Shown: positions 33,840 to 45,451, counted from the stretch's first letter. The stretch: DNA of 64,000 nt from Ursus arctos (GCF_023065955.2 NW_026622841.1:21139501-21203500), one strand, 5' to 3'. The notes: a model not told the origin generated them from the letters alone. Numbers and translations: made by a program.

Positions 33840-36180
33840 AATACTTGCCTATGACTTAAAATTTGAAGAAAAAGGGACATGTCTCCCCTGCTCTATAATT
33901 TCTCTTCCAGACAGCTACTGAGCTGATTATATTTGAGCACTTGGCTTGACTTTTTTTTCCTTTATGTTCATCTATTTTCTCACCTCCCAGCCTGCTTTAA
34001 ATCCATATCATTTCGGGGGAGGTCACATATTAACTTCAAATTAGCCATCAGTGCCTTCAAGTGGATTACTTTCTGAGCTCGACTTCTATGAGTACAGAGG
34101 ACAATGGGTTTCTGACATTGTTGGGGAGATGCAGGCATTTTCTGGAAGTTTGTACAGGATGCTAAAGTTTGGGGACTAAGAGTTTAGGGACAAGAGAAGA
34201 GGAGACAAATGTTCCAGCTGCTACTGATTGTCACTGCCAGGGATCAGCAATCAGTGATAACCTGACTTCTCTCTGCCTAAGGAGCTTTCCCTAAGAGTGA
34301 GATCTGAGAGTGTGACCCCTACTCCAGCCAATAAATAAACCCCCTTGCTGTCGATCTGGAAGAGAATGTGTGTGTGCCTCCCTGCATCTTGTGGTAGCCC
34401 TGTAAACTTTGAAAAGGTGTTCAGACTCCTTTCTGAAGGCTTTCTACTCCTATCACTCTGATTCCAGTTCCACTAACGAGAGTCATAGGGAATTAGACAT
34501 CCATTGCTAAACAGGTCATAATCCCAACGGTGCTGAGCAAGCTAATTTTCTGGGCCCAGTTCATAATGTTCAATTGGTAGCAGGGGAGCTACAAAGTGGT
34601 AAGCTCTGATATGATGACTAATCAATCAGAATGTGAAAGCTCCTGTTGAGGGAATTCTGGGAAAATTCAGCGAGGCTTTAGAAGCTGTGCTAAAGAAGAA
34701 AAAGGCCAAGGAAAAAGCTGTGTTTTCTTTCTCCCCTGGGCTTGCACAGCTGTCATCTGTCTCAGAGTGGGAATGCTTTTTCTAAGTAAAAATCTCATTT
34801 ACATACTATAGAAAGTGGTGGGAAATCAGTGAATAAACAAATTTAGCATCAATTCCTAGCTAATAATTATGACCCTTTCTCATTCCCTGGAGTCTCAATT
34901 CAAAAGAACTGAAGCTTCACAACATTAGTTTTAGGAGCCAGACTTTTAAAGATGCTGCTTAGAGGAAATGCCCTGATCTTTCTCTGCACAGCAGTGCACT
35001 GCTATTGTAATTTTGCCTAATAATACCCCAAGCTCCACTTGTTACTAACTAAATAGAAATAATTCTACAGAGGCTTCCAATGGAACTGTGTTTTCCAACA
35101 TGAACTCCACCAATGCTTAGGCTATTCCCTGCCAAAAGGAATTCACTTATTAATGGCAAGTAATCCTCCCTCGTCCATTTGCAATTTCTTTTCATTCACA
35201 CACATTATCTGGAAGGTTAAATTAAATTTGCCACACATGTTTAGTAGATATCAATGCTTTGAGCAGTCCTGAAACTTTGCAAGAGCCATTTATTTCCACC
35301 ATGCCCTAAATAAAATGTTTTTTGGCTTACCACTGGGGAAAATCTCTATTAGTTAATTAAAATCATTGAGAATAATACTGATATGTACTTTAGAGGTTAG
35401 TTTATGTATTGTGGGATTGATATCTTTGAGTTTTGGAACACTGAATGGATACCTGTAGTCTGCAAACAGGTTTCTCTGTTTTCTCATAAATAAAAATGGT
35501 TATCATAGATAAATAAAATGCACAGTCCTCTGAATTGTGGGTGGGATGATGTGACAAAGGTTTCATTAAGCTCCATAAAATTGTAGTGTGGATTGTATTT
35601 CAATCTATTATAAATGTTAGAAAAATGGTGATTAATTATTCAGAAGATCCAAGCGATCAGGATGTCAACATTTCTTGATTATGCCAAATAGTAAAGCAGG
35701 TTCAATGTATTTAAATATTTATATAAACATATACCTTCTTAGGGACATGTAATGCTTATACATATTAAATATTTATATGCATATTCATATATAAATCCCA
35801 CAAAATCATGATTCTTTATAATTTTTCAAATACCACGTGTCATATAAAGTCCCTCAAATGTGAGAACTATCTCATTAGTGGACGTTGAATGTCCTTATCC
35901 CTGACAATATTACAAACAGATTCCACTCTGAAAATTCTCTCATTTTCTCATTCATACAATGAACATGTATGCCTACTACATCCGGGCATGAAGCAATGGA
36001 GAAGCCATACCATATGCGTACTTTTATCCTTCAGAGATAAGACTTGAGAGGCTGACAGATGGCCGATTCTGGAAAGTATGATCCAAATTTAATGTCTCAA
36101 GCCTATCTTGCAGAACATAATAAGTTACTGAAGAACATTAAACAATAAAAAATATATTCAAATTTGAAATCTTAGAGAAT
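33840..36180. other. Long unique block, no gene seen
   Basis: 2.3 kb without a clearly recognised interspersed repeat, the longest such stretch in the right two thirds. A TTAGTTAATTAAAAT homeodomain-like site occurs near 35350. No open frame of note. Confidence 0.4.
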
Positions 36181-36212
36181 GTATGTGTGTGTGTGTGTGT
36201 GTGTGTGTACAC
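36181..36212 (+). repeat. (GT)n microsatellite
   Basis: About 13 GT units followed by ACACAC, a short mixed-polarity dinucleotide repeat. Confidence 0.93.
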
Positions 36213-36289
36213 ACAGAATGGAGAATTGCATTGTAGGAAAATCTAATATTCTGGTTGAGATGATAAGGAAGTAAAGTACGAAGGTTCCA

Positions 36290-36720
36290 GGGAACTTCTA
36301 GAAGATGGGACAAATTAAGTTATGTTAAGGAAAACTATAACGAGTCATTGTTGGCAATGAAAAGTGGAAGTGGGAGGGAAGAAAGAGTCTAAAATGATAC
36401 CCAGGTTTCTACTTTGGAATTGAGTTGGTGGTGGTGCCCTTTGTTGACATGAAAAATTTGCAGAAGAAGCAGTTTGGGGATAAGGGTAATATGCTTATTT
36501 TGGGTTTGTGGGGGTTTAAATGCCTTTAGGACATCCACAAGAAAATGCCCAGTAGGCACTGGTTATATAGGTCCAGAAGTCAAAGAAAAGGTCTTGGCTG
36601 CAGGTAGAGATTTAGGAGTCACAGGTGAACAGTAATTAACACCAAGAAAGGAAATCAGATTGCTTAGGAAAAGGGTGTTGGAATAAAAAAGAACAAAGAA
36701 TAGAGCCCTGGGTAATGATA
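36290..36720 (+). repeat. Ancient interspersed repeat, family name uncertain
   Basis: It has a run of phrases I recognise from a common old mammalian repeat: 'gatacccaggtttctac' near 36395, 'ctttaggacatccaca' near 36524, 'agtaggcactggttatatagg' style near 36551, 'gtagagatttaggagtcac' near 36603, and 'agagccctgggtaatg' near 36702. Confidence 0.55.
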
Positions 36721-36807
36721 ACAATTTGGTTTGGGTTGTTAGAGGAAGAGCAGAAGATAGATAAGACAAGTGTCACAGATAAGCGGAACTATAAGCCAAG
36801 GAAAGAC

Positions 36808-36858
36808 AGTAGTGAGTGGTCCATAGTAGTGAGTGGTCCATAGTAGTGAGTGGTCCAT
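36808..36858 (+). repeat. 17-bp unit tandemly repeated three times
   Basis: AGTAGTGAGTGGTCCAT occurs three times with no mismatch, at 36808-36824, 36825-36841 and 36842-36858. It is a small minisatellite seed and likely copy-number variable. Confidence 0.97.
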
Positions 36859-36885
36859 ATCTCATCTGCACAGAGGGAAATTTTA

Positions 36886-37097
36886 AGGTTGCCAGACTTG
36901 GTAAGTTAAAATACAGGATTCCCAGCTGAAGTGGAATTTCAGATAAACAGCAAATAATTTTAGCATATCTCAAATAGTACATTAAATGTGATTATACGAA
37001 AAAAATAAAAAATTTTATCTGAAATTAAAATTTTACTAATTAAAGTTAAATGTACTAATTAAAGTATAAGGTATCCTGTATTTTGTCTGGCAACCCT
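36886..37097. mobile_element. Palindromic DNA-transposon MITE
   Basis: The terminal inverted repeats are 'aggttgccagac' (36886-36897) and 'gtctggcaaccct' (37085-37097). The inner arms also pair ('aaaatacaggat' against 'atcctgtatttt'), as does 'tttcagataaac' against later 'tttatctgaaat'. This is a known palindromic mammalian MITE type; the exact name is not recalled with certainty. Confidence 0.85.
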
Positions 37098-37099
37098 AG

Positions 37100-37470
37100 T
37101 CAAATTATATGAGAACTGTAAAGATTCCATTGCCTCTGGAAAGATCAGCCTTCATTAACAATATTTACAAAATAATTTTATTGGATTGTTTAAATCTAGT
37201 CATCATGGGAGAAGAGGATGCATAAGGGGCAAAGAATAAAATCCTAAAATCAAAATACTCTTTTGAAATCTTTGCTGTAATGGGAAGGGGGAAATATAGG
37301 GCAACATTTAGAGTGGGACCCAGAGCCTCTTTAGGGAGGAAAAGAGGGAAAGAAGGAAAAGATAGAACCAATGGAAGAGGAGAGGGTAGGATACTGAGTA
37401 AGGAACATAACCGCTCCACCCCCACCTACCCACAGCCAGGCCTGGACAAGTCTCTTTGTTATCTGTATGT
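37100..37470. other. Unique DNA, purine-rich near 37280-37390
   Basis: No repeat family recognised. Overlapping frames on both strands reflect the A/G-rich composition. Confidence 0.4.
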
Positions 37471-37513
37471 CTTCTTCTTCTTCTTTTTTTTTTTTAATTA
37501 ATTAATTAATTTT
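37471..37513 (+). repeat. (CTT)n-T-(AATT)n simple repeat
   Basis: CTT triplets, a T run and about five TTAA units in succession. Confidence 0.9.
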
Positions 37514-37514
37514 A

Positions 37515-39185
37515 GCTTGGACCCCTTTACAATGTAATCCTTCCCTTTATCCCTGCCTGATGCCCTGCCATTCATCCTTCCACACCCACACCGTTTATAG
37601 GAAACACCCCTGTCAACCCTCATTACTCTGTCACTCTAACTTCTACCATGATGCTTTAGACTTTATATTGTAATTATTTTAAATATCTCTGACTCCTCGG
37701 GGGGCAGCTAGAGGACAGGATCCTGCTTTATTAAACTGTATAATCCCAAAATCTAGCCTGATTCTTGGACCAGAGTGGGTGGTAAATAAATGATGGAAGA
37801 ATAACATACCCTTTGCCACCAACTTCCTTTACTCTCTTTTATTGGCTATCATAACCACACATAGGGGAACTTCAAGAATCTAATGTCTGCTAGACAAAAT
37901 AAATTTAAGATCTATTCAAACCCAAGCACAGATACCTGAAACAGCTATATAAACATGTGGACATATATCGCATCAGATATCATGCATAATTAACATTTTC
38001 TAGTTTTTACTTTCATAAAAGATATAGAACAGTGCCTTAGTTATACTGCTGAAAAATCCAGTCTCCTGTATTTCATTTTGTGTTGTTACTTATGGGATGC
38101 ATCTCCATAAGTATACCTCTTGAAGTTATCAAGAGGTGAGCATATCGAATGGAAAAATTGTTTACAGGAATATCTAATACATTAGAAGAGGGAAAAGCAG
38201 CAGGAAATTAACAGGGTAAATGTAGGAGAAACTACAGATCCCAGAACTTGAGGAGAGAGTCAGGCTTTGTAAAAAGAGATATACAATACAAAGAGGACAA
38301 TTTTTTAAAAGGCAAAACCTTGGAATGGCCTGGATTCTTTTCACTGCAAGATTTATTTATTGTCCGGAGTACTGAAATAGAATGACCAAATTGAGTCAAC
38401 GTCCTGTTCAAAACTTTACTGTATATATTCCACACTTAGTTGCCCTGTCAAAAAACTCCCAACATTTGGGTAATCACACTGTCATGAAGAAAACTGCTTG
38501 CAAATCAAATAAACAACATTGAAAATAGGGCTAACTGTGTTCAGGGAAGTTCCATAGAGCAGTTTGGGTTGGGTTTGTTCCATAGAAAAAGAATGAGGCC
38601 ATGAAGGGAAGCAATAGGATTTATGTTAAAAAAGATTAAAATAAGGTTGGGGTTGCCCACCTGTACTCTATCCTGGTGACTCTGGCGCTCTGATCTAAAC
38701 AGCCGAAGTAATAAATCATGCTACTTTCACATTGTCTGTGCTATGCAATTCACCAGAGCTTAAAACTGTAGAAATGAGGGATCCTGGATCCGGAAAAGAC
38801 TCAGCTGATCTCAGAGGGATTTTTGAGATTGTCTCCCTGCCCACCATCACTGCAAGCTGGACCAGTTAGAGGGAGGAGAAGAGTAGGCTAGGGACAGAGC
38901 ACAGGTTCCCTATAAAGATGTTCAAATGGCAATTGAGTTTCCTCCCACACACAGGGGAAAATGTGCATCACTGACTTAGGCTTATTAAAAACAAAACACA
39001 ATTCAGGTGATTGAAATGCAAAGGTTTAATAAAGAGACTAATGTTTACAGATGTGCAGGCTGGATCAAGGCACATACCTAGAGATTAGAAACAGAGCAGT
39101 CATAAACACTGGTAAGCTTGAAGGAGCAAAGGGAAGAAAAGTAGTTCCCATCTGGACACCACCAAGAGCGGTAACAAAGAGTCTC
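37515..39185. other. Unique DNA, nothing recognised
   Basis: 37515-37800 is pyrimidine-rich with 'ctagaggacaggatcctgc' near 37709, possibly an old L2 3' fragment. The rest is unremarkable. Confidence 0.4.
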
Positions 39186-39189
39186 TTAA

Positions 39190-39640
39190 CCAAACTGTAG
39201 CCAGGGCCCTCTGAAGTCACTTCTTAACTAGTCTTCCAAGTTAGTCTCAGCATTGCCAAATTTAGGAAGAATCCTTCTAAGTCAGCTTAGGCAGTATCCC
39301 CACTCTGCATGTCTCATTATGTTCCTCGTCCTCCACCAGCTCCCAGATAATGTTTGACCACTCTGGCCTGCCTTCATCAAGAATCCTATGAGGGTGGGTT
39401 AGCCAGAATACCTTTACCCCTAAGGTCCCATTCACCATTTTCTAACCACTGACCCCCTGACCCTGCTCCTTGGCTACAAAATCCTCTACTTTTCCTTGTG
39501 GCATTCAAAGTTGAGCCTCATTTCTCTCCCTTAATACAAGCCCCATTATAGTAGTCTCTCCCCCATTGAATAAAGTCTTCTTTATAATCTTTAACAGTGT
39601 CAGAAGGAATCATTTTTTCTTTAACAGTGGGAGCCATGAG
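39190..39640 (+). mobile_element. Probable endogenous-retrovirus LTR with short leader
   Basis: LTR-like architecture: a C/T-rich segment (39280-39480), AATAAA at 39569, then 'gtcttctttataatctttaaca'-type termini. The 12-base TCTTTAACAGTG occurs at 39588-39599 and again at 39618-39629. The sequence after 39629 has a 'gtgggagcc' start that loosely resembles a primer-binding site. No gag, pol or env homology is seen downstream and no second LTR was found, so it is a solo or near-solo relic at best. Confidence 0.35.
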
Positions 39641-39644
39641 CAGT

Positions 39645-40735
39645 GGGTCCCTGGAACGGCTGTACTCATGGAGGGTACAGCCCAATAGGAAGTGAAAAAG
39701 AAAAGCTCCAACAATCTTTCCTTCTACCCCCCTACTTATCTTCTCCCGCTGCTGCCTCTCATTTGGACAAACACAGCAGAAGCCAGCTGACAAGAGCACC
39801 TGTTCGATGCAGTTCCAAGGGGTCAACCTCCTGGGTCACATTGCATGGTAGAGATGAACAAAGAATGACTTTGAGGCGGAGTAAATAGACAATAAATTGA
39901 GATTGTTCAGGATATTAGCCAGTTCTCAAAAGCGTATGGAATGCCTGAGCAATTCAAAAACAGTACAAAAACTATTTTTTGCTCTCTTGGGTGTTTTAAA
40001 GCATAAATAAATAAATGCTCTCCTTCTGCTATTCATTTTTGGAAAGTAAATCGTTCAAGTTGTCAGACTATATAAGCAATGTCTCTTTATTTGTGGCCAT
40101 GGAATAACCCCTGGCTCAAACAACTTTTTGCTTTAGGGCAAATTTTAGCTTCATAATAGCAAGGGAAACTCGTTAGATAGGCTTCCTTGCTTATTATGGG
40201 AAATGATGTATGGATTTTTTTTTTGGAAAAAAATTCCTAGCAGTCTATCTCGGGTATTTTGAAGTTCTTTAGCAATAGAGAGAAGCACTTCTGTATGATG
40301 AGCATGACCTTCCTTTATGACTCCCCGCAGATCTGAGCCCATCAATGTATTTTATTGAATGTACTAAAAAAAATGCTCCTGGCTCACAGATTAACTGGTT
40401 TATGAAAGGAAGAGACTCATGGGTAGTTTGTACGTTGCACTGAGAGCTAAACTCAAATGCAAATCACCGAGCTAATAGATTTAGTGGAAAGAGAACTGAA
40501 TTAGAAGACAGGAAATCTGGGTTTGGTAAACGAGGTTTGGGTCTACCACTAAAGTAGTAATATAATCTCAGACTAGAAATGTAAATTCTTTGTAACACAC
40601 TGTATTCTCTATAAAAGTCTGTGTTAGTTTATTTCCAATGTCCTTCTCAAGATAACTTTAAAAATTAGATCTAAATTCAAAAGGCATTCACTGAAAAAAT
40701 CAGATACCCTTTTGAAGCATAAGCAATGGAGAAAG
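39645..40735. other. Mostly unique DNA, possible weak MIR at 40470-40600
   Basis: The phrase 'agagaactgaattagaaga' near 40490 with 'caggaaatctgggtttgg' suggests a decayed MIR 5' part. The 81-codon plus frame at 39643-39888 overlaps the possible ERV leader and is not convincing. Confidence 0.35.
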
Positions 40736-40780
40736 GATAAATAAAATAAAATAAAATAAAATAAAATAAAATAAAATAAT
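40735..40780 (+). repeat. (AAAAT)n microsatellite
   Basis: About nine AAAAT units without an attached SINE body. Confidence 0.95.
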
Positions 40781-40784
40781 TACC

Positions 40785-41115
40785 TTTCTCTGGGTATGTA
40801 CTTTTTTTCTGACCGTATTTTTAAATCTGATTTTGGAATTCACAGAATTCCAAATGTATAAGTTGTACTGAGACAGTATCAGCTAAAGAAAAAGGGGTGG
40901 AGCTTTGGCCCTGTCATTGCTTTGGACTTTGCCCTTGATATAGTTGTACAGTGTGGATTTTTTTATTTGAGAGGGAAATTTTCCTTTTACCCTCTTGTAG
41001 TGGTTCCCTTTTTCTTTTTCTCAGTTTATAGCTCCAGTATTGGGTCTGTTTTTCCAAGAACCTTTCTCCTTATAAAGATTTTCTCTAAGATAATATTCAT
41101 AGATCACAGTCTAAT
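40785..41115. other. Unique DNA, nothing recognised
   Basis: AT-rich. A 69-codon plus frame (40922-41131) is hydrophobic but resembles no family. Confidence 0.4.
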
Positions 41116-41119
41116 ATTT

Positions 41120-41622
41120 GTGATAGGTTGAATGATGGCCCCCCAAAGATATTTATCACCTAATCCCTAGAGCCTCTGAATATTTTACCATCCATGATGA
41201 ATGAAACTTTGCAGATATGATTAAGGTAAGGATTTTGAAATGGGGGGATTAGCATGAACTGTCCAGGTCGGAAAAAAAAACATAATCACAAGGAACTTTA
41301 TGAGAAGGAGGATGCCAATCAGAGAAAGAAAAGATGTAGGGATGGAAGCTGAAGTCAGAGAGGAAAGAAGATGTTACACTGTTGGCTTTCGAGGTGGAGG
41401 AGGAGACCGTTAGTCAAGCAATGTAGGCAGCCTCCAAGCGGGAGAAGGCAAGTGAAATTCTCCCCTAGAGTCTCCAAAAAAAGGTATTCTACTGACACCT
41501 TAACTGTAGCCCAGTGAAACTTACTTCTGACTTCAGTTCTCCAGAACTATAAAATAATAAAATTCCTTTGTCTTAAGCCATTAAATTTGTGGCAATTTGT
41601 TTATAAGCAGTAGTAGTGAGTA
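41120..41622 (+). mobile_element. MLT1-type MaLR solo LTR
   Basis: 'ataggttgaatgatggcccc' near 41123, 'tttgcagatatgattaagg' near 41207, 'aactataaaataataaaattcc' style near 41544, and 'taagccattaaatttgtgg' near 41574 give the LTR in order. It is the longest MLT1 copy here and retains the full start-to-end layout. Confidence 0.92.
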
Positions 41623-41857
41623 GAAATTCTAAGAATATTTTAAATAGGGTCTTCTGGAAAGACCTACAAATCTCCATTAACCAAAGAAATAAACATATAA
41701 TTATGTAATAAATCTCTGATGATTTCATATTCTGTAATAGAAAGTTGTGAAGTGCATGGATAAGGAATAGTACACTCAGTCCCCCAAGTATTACTAAGTC
41801 ATCTAGTCATTGACTTGCAAAATGGTAAGCCCTACAAAAGTTTTATATATAGTTCTT

Positions 41858-42044
41858 TTTTAAAAAAGATTTTATTTACTTATTTGAGAGAGAGAGAGAG
41901 AGATGGGGAGAACAAGTTAGGGGAGGGGCAAAGGGAGAAGCAGACTCCCTGCAGGGAGTCCAACATGGAACTCTATGCCAGGACTCTGGGATCATGACCT
42001 GAGCCAGAGGCAGACACTTAACCAACTGAGCCACCCAGGCATCC
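41858..42044 (-). mobile_element. Full-length carnivore tRNA-derived SINE
   Basis: The T-rich tail complement, 'gattttatttacttatttga', a GA run, 'gggatcatgacctgagcc' near 41989 and the head complement 'gagccacccaggcatcc' are all present. A target duplication, TATATATAGTTCTT (41844-41857) against TATATATGATTCTT (42045-42058), matches 12 of 14. Confidence 0.95.
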
Positions 42045-42059
42045 TATATATGATTCTTA

Positions 42060-42415
42060 AAAAAAATCTGAGATAAAAAAATTTACAAACTCACACAAGC
42101 AAAAGAATACATAGGGTTTTCTATCACCATTTGTAGGCACCCTCATGAATTCATAGGAATGCTTTACTTTTTCTGTTGAATTTTGTACCATCCCATTTTT
42201 TTCTATGAAGACTTATCAGTGGACAAGGCAGAAAATAATTTTTAGATTCATTAGACATGTTGTCGCTAACTATGATGTTGGTAAACTATTTCTAAATTTA
42301 TCCCTTTCTTGGGACATCCTTCCTGAATTGAAGAATACTCATGATGGATTAGAAGGAATTCTTGGCCCTCTTTCTAATTCTCCTTAAGTTGGCTCCTAAA
42401 AAAGGTAATGTGCAA
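42060..42415. other. Unique DNA, nothing recognised
   Basis: AT-rich. A 60-codon frame at 42205-42387 resembles no family. Confidence 0.4.
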
Positions 42416-42419
42416 TTGA

Positions 42420-42650
42420 CTATTGATGAAAATGACTACTGCCTCCATACTCTGTAGCTCCTGAATAGACATCTTTCTCTAAACAGCTCTTATCACACCA
42501 TATTATAATTATTTATTTCCAAGGCTGTCTCTGTACATTAGCATCTAATTAGACTACAAGTTTTTTAAGGTCAGGCATCATTTTTATGTACCTTTTTATC
42601 TCCCAAGGCTTGTGCCAGGTAAGCACTAAATAAATGTTTTTGGAATTAAT
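42420..42650 (+). mobile_element. L2 3' end relic
   Basis: 'ctcttatcacaccatattat' near 42487, 'gtctctgtacattagcatct' near 42526, 'ggtcaggcatcatttttatg' near 42570, and 'gtgccaggtaagcactaaataaatg' style at 42612-42636 follow the L2 3' end in order. Confidence 0.75.
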
Positions 42651-42659
42651 TAATCTTTG

Positions 42660-44100
42660 CATAGGTTAAGATTATAATATACCTGAGAGTGCTCAGGGAA
42701 TCTGAAAAAATATATATAAAAAGCTAAAGACATCCAGAAATAGCTGTCAATATGCACCAGATAATACAAGAAGTGGCTCCAAAGCAAAATATGGTTTAAA
42801 ATAGAGGTGCTTACCTTGGGCCACCCTGTTAAGGTTGAACATCCTTTACCCTTTGTATTTCTACACTTGCCCTTTCAATCTGGCCTTCATAACATCCTCC
42901 TACTGGAGAGAAGCCCTGATGCCCTCATCCTGCTCCATTATTTCCCAGGACACATTCCCTGTTTGGCCCATGCCTGCCTTCCTCAGACTGCTCTGTAATT
43001 TTGTGCAGTCCACCTCTCCTTTGTTCACCAGATTGGACTTCGAGTGCAGAGCTCTGCTCCACAGTCTGGCATTCTGCTTTCTCTTTTAAAGAAATCTGTG
43101 TTGACTTGTTAATACTTGTGTCAACTCAATGTTATTCTCCCAGGAAACCTCTTTCACACTGAGGCTTTCTTAAGAAATAACTTCTTTACACACAATAACA
43201 TTTCAGATGTGTGCTAGTGCTGTATCTCATACTTTATTTTAGCAGATTTTTTAAGTGCCCTCAATTAATATATCACCATATGTTTATGAGTAGCATCGGT
43301 TCTGATTGCAGGAATCCATGAAATTTTACTGACCTCTGCGGAAGGTCATCAAATTCAGCTTTTGGCCTACTTTAGTCTTACCGCTAAAATATGATTTTTA
43401 TAAAAGAATATCACTGTAAGACCAAAATACTTTTAAGCCTATCATTCACTTACTTCAAACATCAGTCAATCAATAAATTCTTGATTTTGAACAATTCCTT
43501 AGAGTTCACAAAAAGTGAATCTGACTTGTCTTGCAAGAATAACTGTGTTGGAGGGATAAAAAGGGGGGAGTAGAAAAGCCATAATATAAAGTTCAATTTA
43601 TTAATAAAGACAGGTAAGAGTATGAGATAATATCATAAAGCTGGGTATACTTTGATCCTCTGTGAATGTTTTCTAAGGGTGGCTGAAACGTGATAACATT
43701 CACCTTGGACATGCCATTTTGTTTTTGAAGTCACTGGATAATGAACTGTGATGAATCATGGTGAGTTTATTTAAAGACAATTGAAGAAAAGCAGATGAGC
43801 TTCTCAAATGGGTAAAATAAAAAAGAAAAGTGAATGTATGCTAATTAGTAAAGAAGAGAGAAGAAAGCCCAAAGCACTATCCAAAATGTAGAAGTAAAAT
43901 AAATAAGTGACAGACTTAGAAGTTGGAAGCTATAAAACTCTAAATCTATTTCTGCTGGCAGTACAAAATGTGATGATTTACGTAATTTATTACAAATGTT
44001 AAAAAATTTAATTACAGGAAGAAGCTTCAGAGATAATCACTTGATAAACATTTTCCCTCCTTAATCTGCCATTCTGTAATACTGTATGGGGAATGTTATA
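42660..44100. other. Mostly unique DNA, nothing clearly recognised
   Basis: 42800-43090 is pyrimidine-rich and may be a further L2 piece. The two overlapping plus frames there (63 and 84 codons) have no coding support. The remainder is AT-rich. Confidence 0.4.
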
Positions 44101-44119
44101 TGCAAAAACTAGAAACATT

Positions 44120-44187
44120 GAAGTATGAGTTCGAGCCCCATGTTGGGTGTAGAGATTACTTAAATAAATAAATAAACTTAAAAAAAA
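44120..44187 (+). mobile_element. 5'-truncated carnivore SINE, 68 bp
   Basis: Only the 3' part is present ('ttcgagccccatgttgggtg' then 'tagagattacttaaataaat' and a poly-A). It is flanked by AAAAACTAGAAACATT (44104-44119) and AAAAACTAGAAATATT (44188-44203), 15 of 16 matching. The duplication shows that it inserted in truncated form rather than decaying later. Confidence 0.93.
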
Positions 44188-44204
44188 AAAAACTAGAAAT
44201 ATTC

Positions 44205-44785
44205 ACAGGTCTATGGGTGTGGGGCCCAGGGAAATTTTGAGCACCTACATTATGTATAAGGACATGGTAAATAAAGATTGAGTTAAGGATGCAGAAGTGG
44301 AAGAAAGAGGTAGACCAGGGTTGGACAAACACCACTCGTCTCTAACTGTGCCTCGTTTGAAACATCTATTGAGTCTTGAATCATCAAATCAGGAACATTC
44401 CCTTGAATGGCTGATGTCCTCTCACCAATATTGCACTTTACATGTACATCCTCTGCCTGAATGAAGGCACTGATAGCAGGGGCAATGCCCTTCATTTTGT
44501 TGTGTTTTGATGATTTTTTCAGTGTTTGGCCTAAAGTCAGTGAAGACCAGGGCAGGCTCAAGAATCTGTGCACATAAAACTCAAAATTTCAGAGCAGGTA
44601 TATAGCTGCAGCCCGGATTGAGAATCACCACCCAAGTACCCCAGCTAAACTTTTCCATCAATCGATTACCAACAGTCTTCTGAACCCATGTTAATCTTCT
44701 AGTAGCACGTTAATTCCTTAGTAAACCAGATGTTTAGAGAAGCCAACAGGTATATCCTGTTCTGCTGGGCAATCATTTTATTACC
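44205..44785. other. Unique DNA with a 96-codon minus frame, no gene supported
   Basis: The minus-strand frame 44283-44573 has neither signal nor motif. The phrase 'ggattgagaatcacca' near 44617 hints at an old hAT end, but no partner end was found. Confidence 0.35.
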
Positions 44786-44789
44786 AGTA

Positions 44790-45000
44790 CTATTATTAAA
44801 ACCAGTATTTATTGTGTACCGCCCATGCTTCAGGAATTACGAAAAACAATTAAATTATAACAAGCACTTGCAAGTGATTATAAACATGGTTTTATTTTCC
44901 ACATTTAAAAGTTAAGAACACTTAAATTTAGAGGGCTCAAAAACCTATCCAGGAGCATAGAGCTAGTGAATTCAGTGGTTTAAGTGACTTTCCATCTCCT
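44790..45000 (-). mobile_element. MIR SINE relic
   Basis: Diverged complement of MIR: 'atttattgtgtaccgcccatg' style near 44807, 'tattttccacatttaaaagtt' style near 44893, and 'catagagctagtgaattca' near 44956. Confidence 0.6.
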
Positions 45001-45004
45001 GTGA

Positions 45005-45232
45005 AACTCAGTTAAAACAAGGCGTTTTTGTGGGGATGGCTGACCCATGGGTATTCAGAAAAGCAAACCAATCTCCACCTACTTAATTCCCTGTGATTTG
45101 TAAGATTGACTCCAGCCAACCAAACTCCTTTAAAACTCTGTTTTTACTTTAATCCTTAGTATTCCATTCTTAACCATCTCATGAGCAGTCTTTTCCAGGG
45201 AAATGATACTTATTCCTGAGCATTAAACAAAA
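45005..45232. other. Short unique segment
   Basis: Nothing recognised. It carries the left target duplication of the next SINE at its edge. Confidence 0.4.
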
Positions 45233-45245
45233 CTGAAGACTTCTA

Positions 45246-45451
45246 GGGGTGCCTGGGTGGCTCAGTCATTAAGTGTCTGCCTTTGGCTCAGGTCATGATC
45301 CCAGGGTCTTGGGATAGAGCCCTGCATTGGGCTCCCTGCTTGGTGGGAAGCCTGCTTCTCCCTCTCCCATTCCCCCTGCTTGCGTTCCCTCTCTCGCTGT
45401 GTCTCTCTCTGTCAAATAAATAAAATCTTAAAAAATAAAAACAAAAAAACC
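45246..45451 (+). mobile_element. Full-length carnivore tRNA-derived SINE
   Basis: The head 'ggggtgcctgggtggctcag', 'ggtcatgatcccagggtctt', 'cctgcttctccctctccc' and an AAATAAAATCTT-A tail are present. A perfect 13-bp target duplication, CTGAAGACTTCTA, lies at 45233-45245 and 45452-45464. Confidence 0.97.

Noticed and set aside
34240..34400. LTR-like 'ccaataaataaaccccctt' segment
   Set aside because: One polyadenylation-like phrase alone; no LTR ends or second copy.
36808..36858. CRISPR array
   Set aside because: The three 17-base units are contiguous without spacers, and the sequence is a vertebrate genome.
41120..41622. Exon with polyadenylation signal
   Set aside because: The AATAAA belongs to the MLT1 LTR consensus, which the segment follows from end to end.
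44283..44573. 96-codon minus-strand frame considered as a small gene
   Set aside because: No domain, no signal sequence and no splice or retrocopy evidence; likely chance or part of an unrecognised old repeat.
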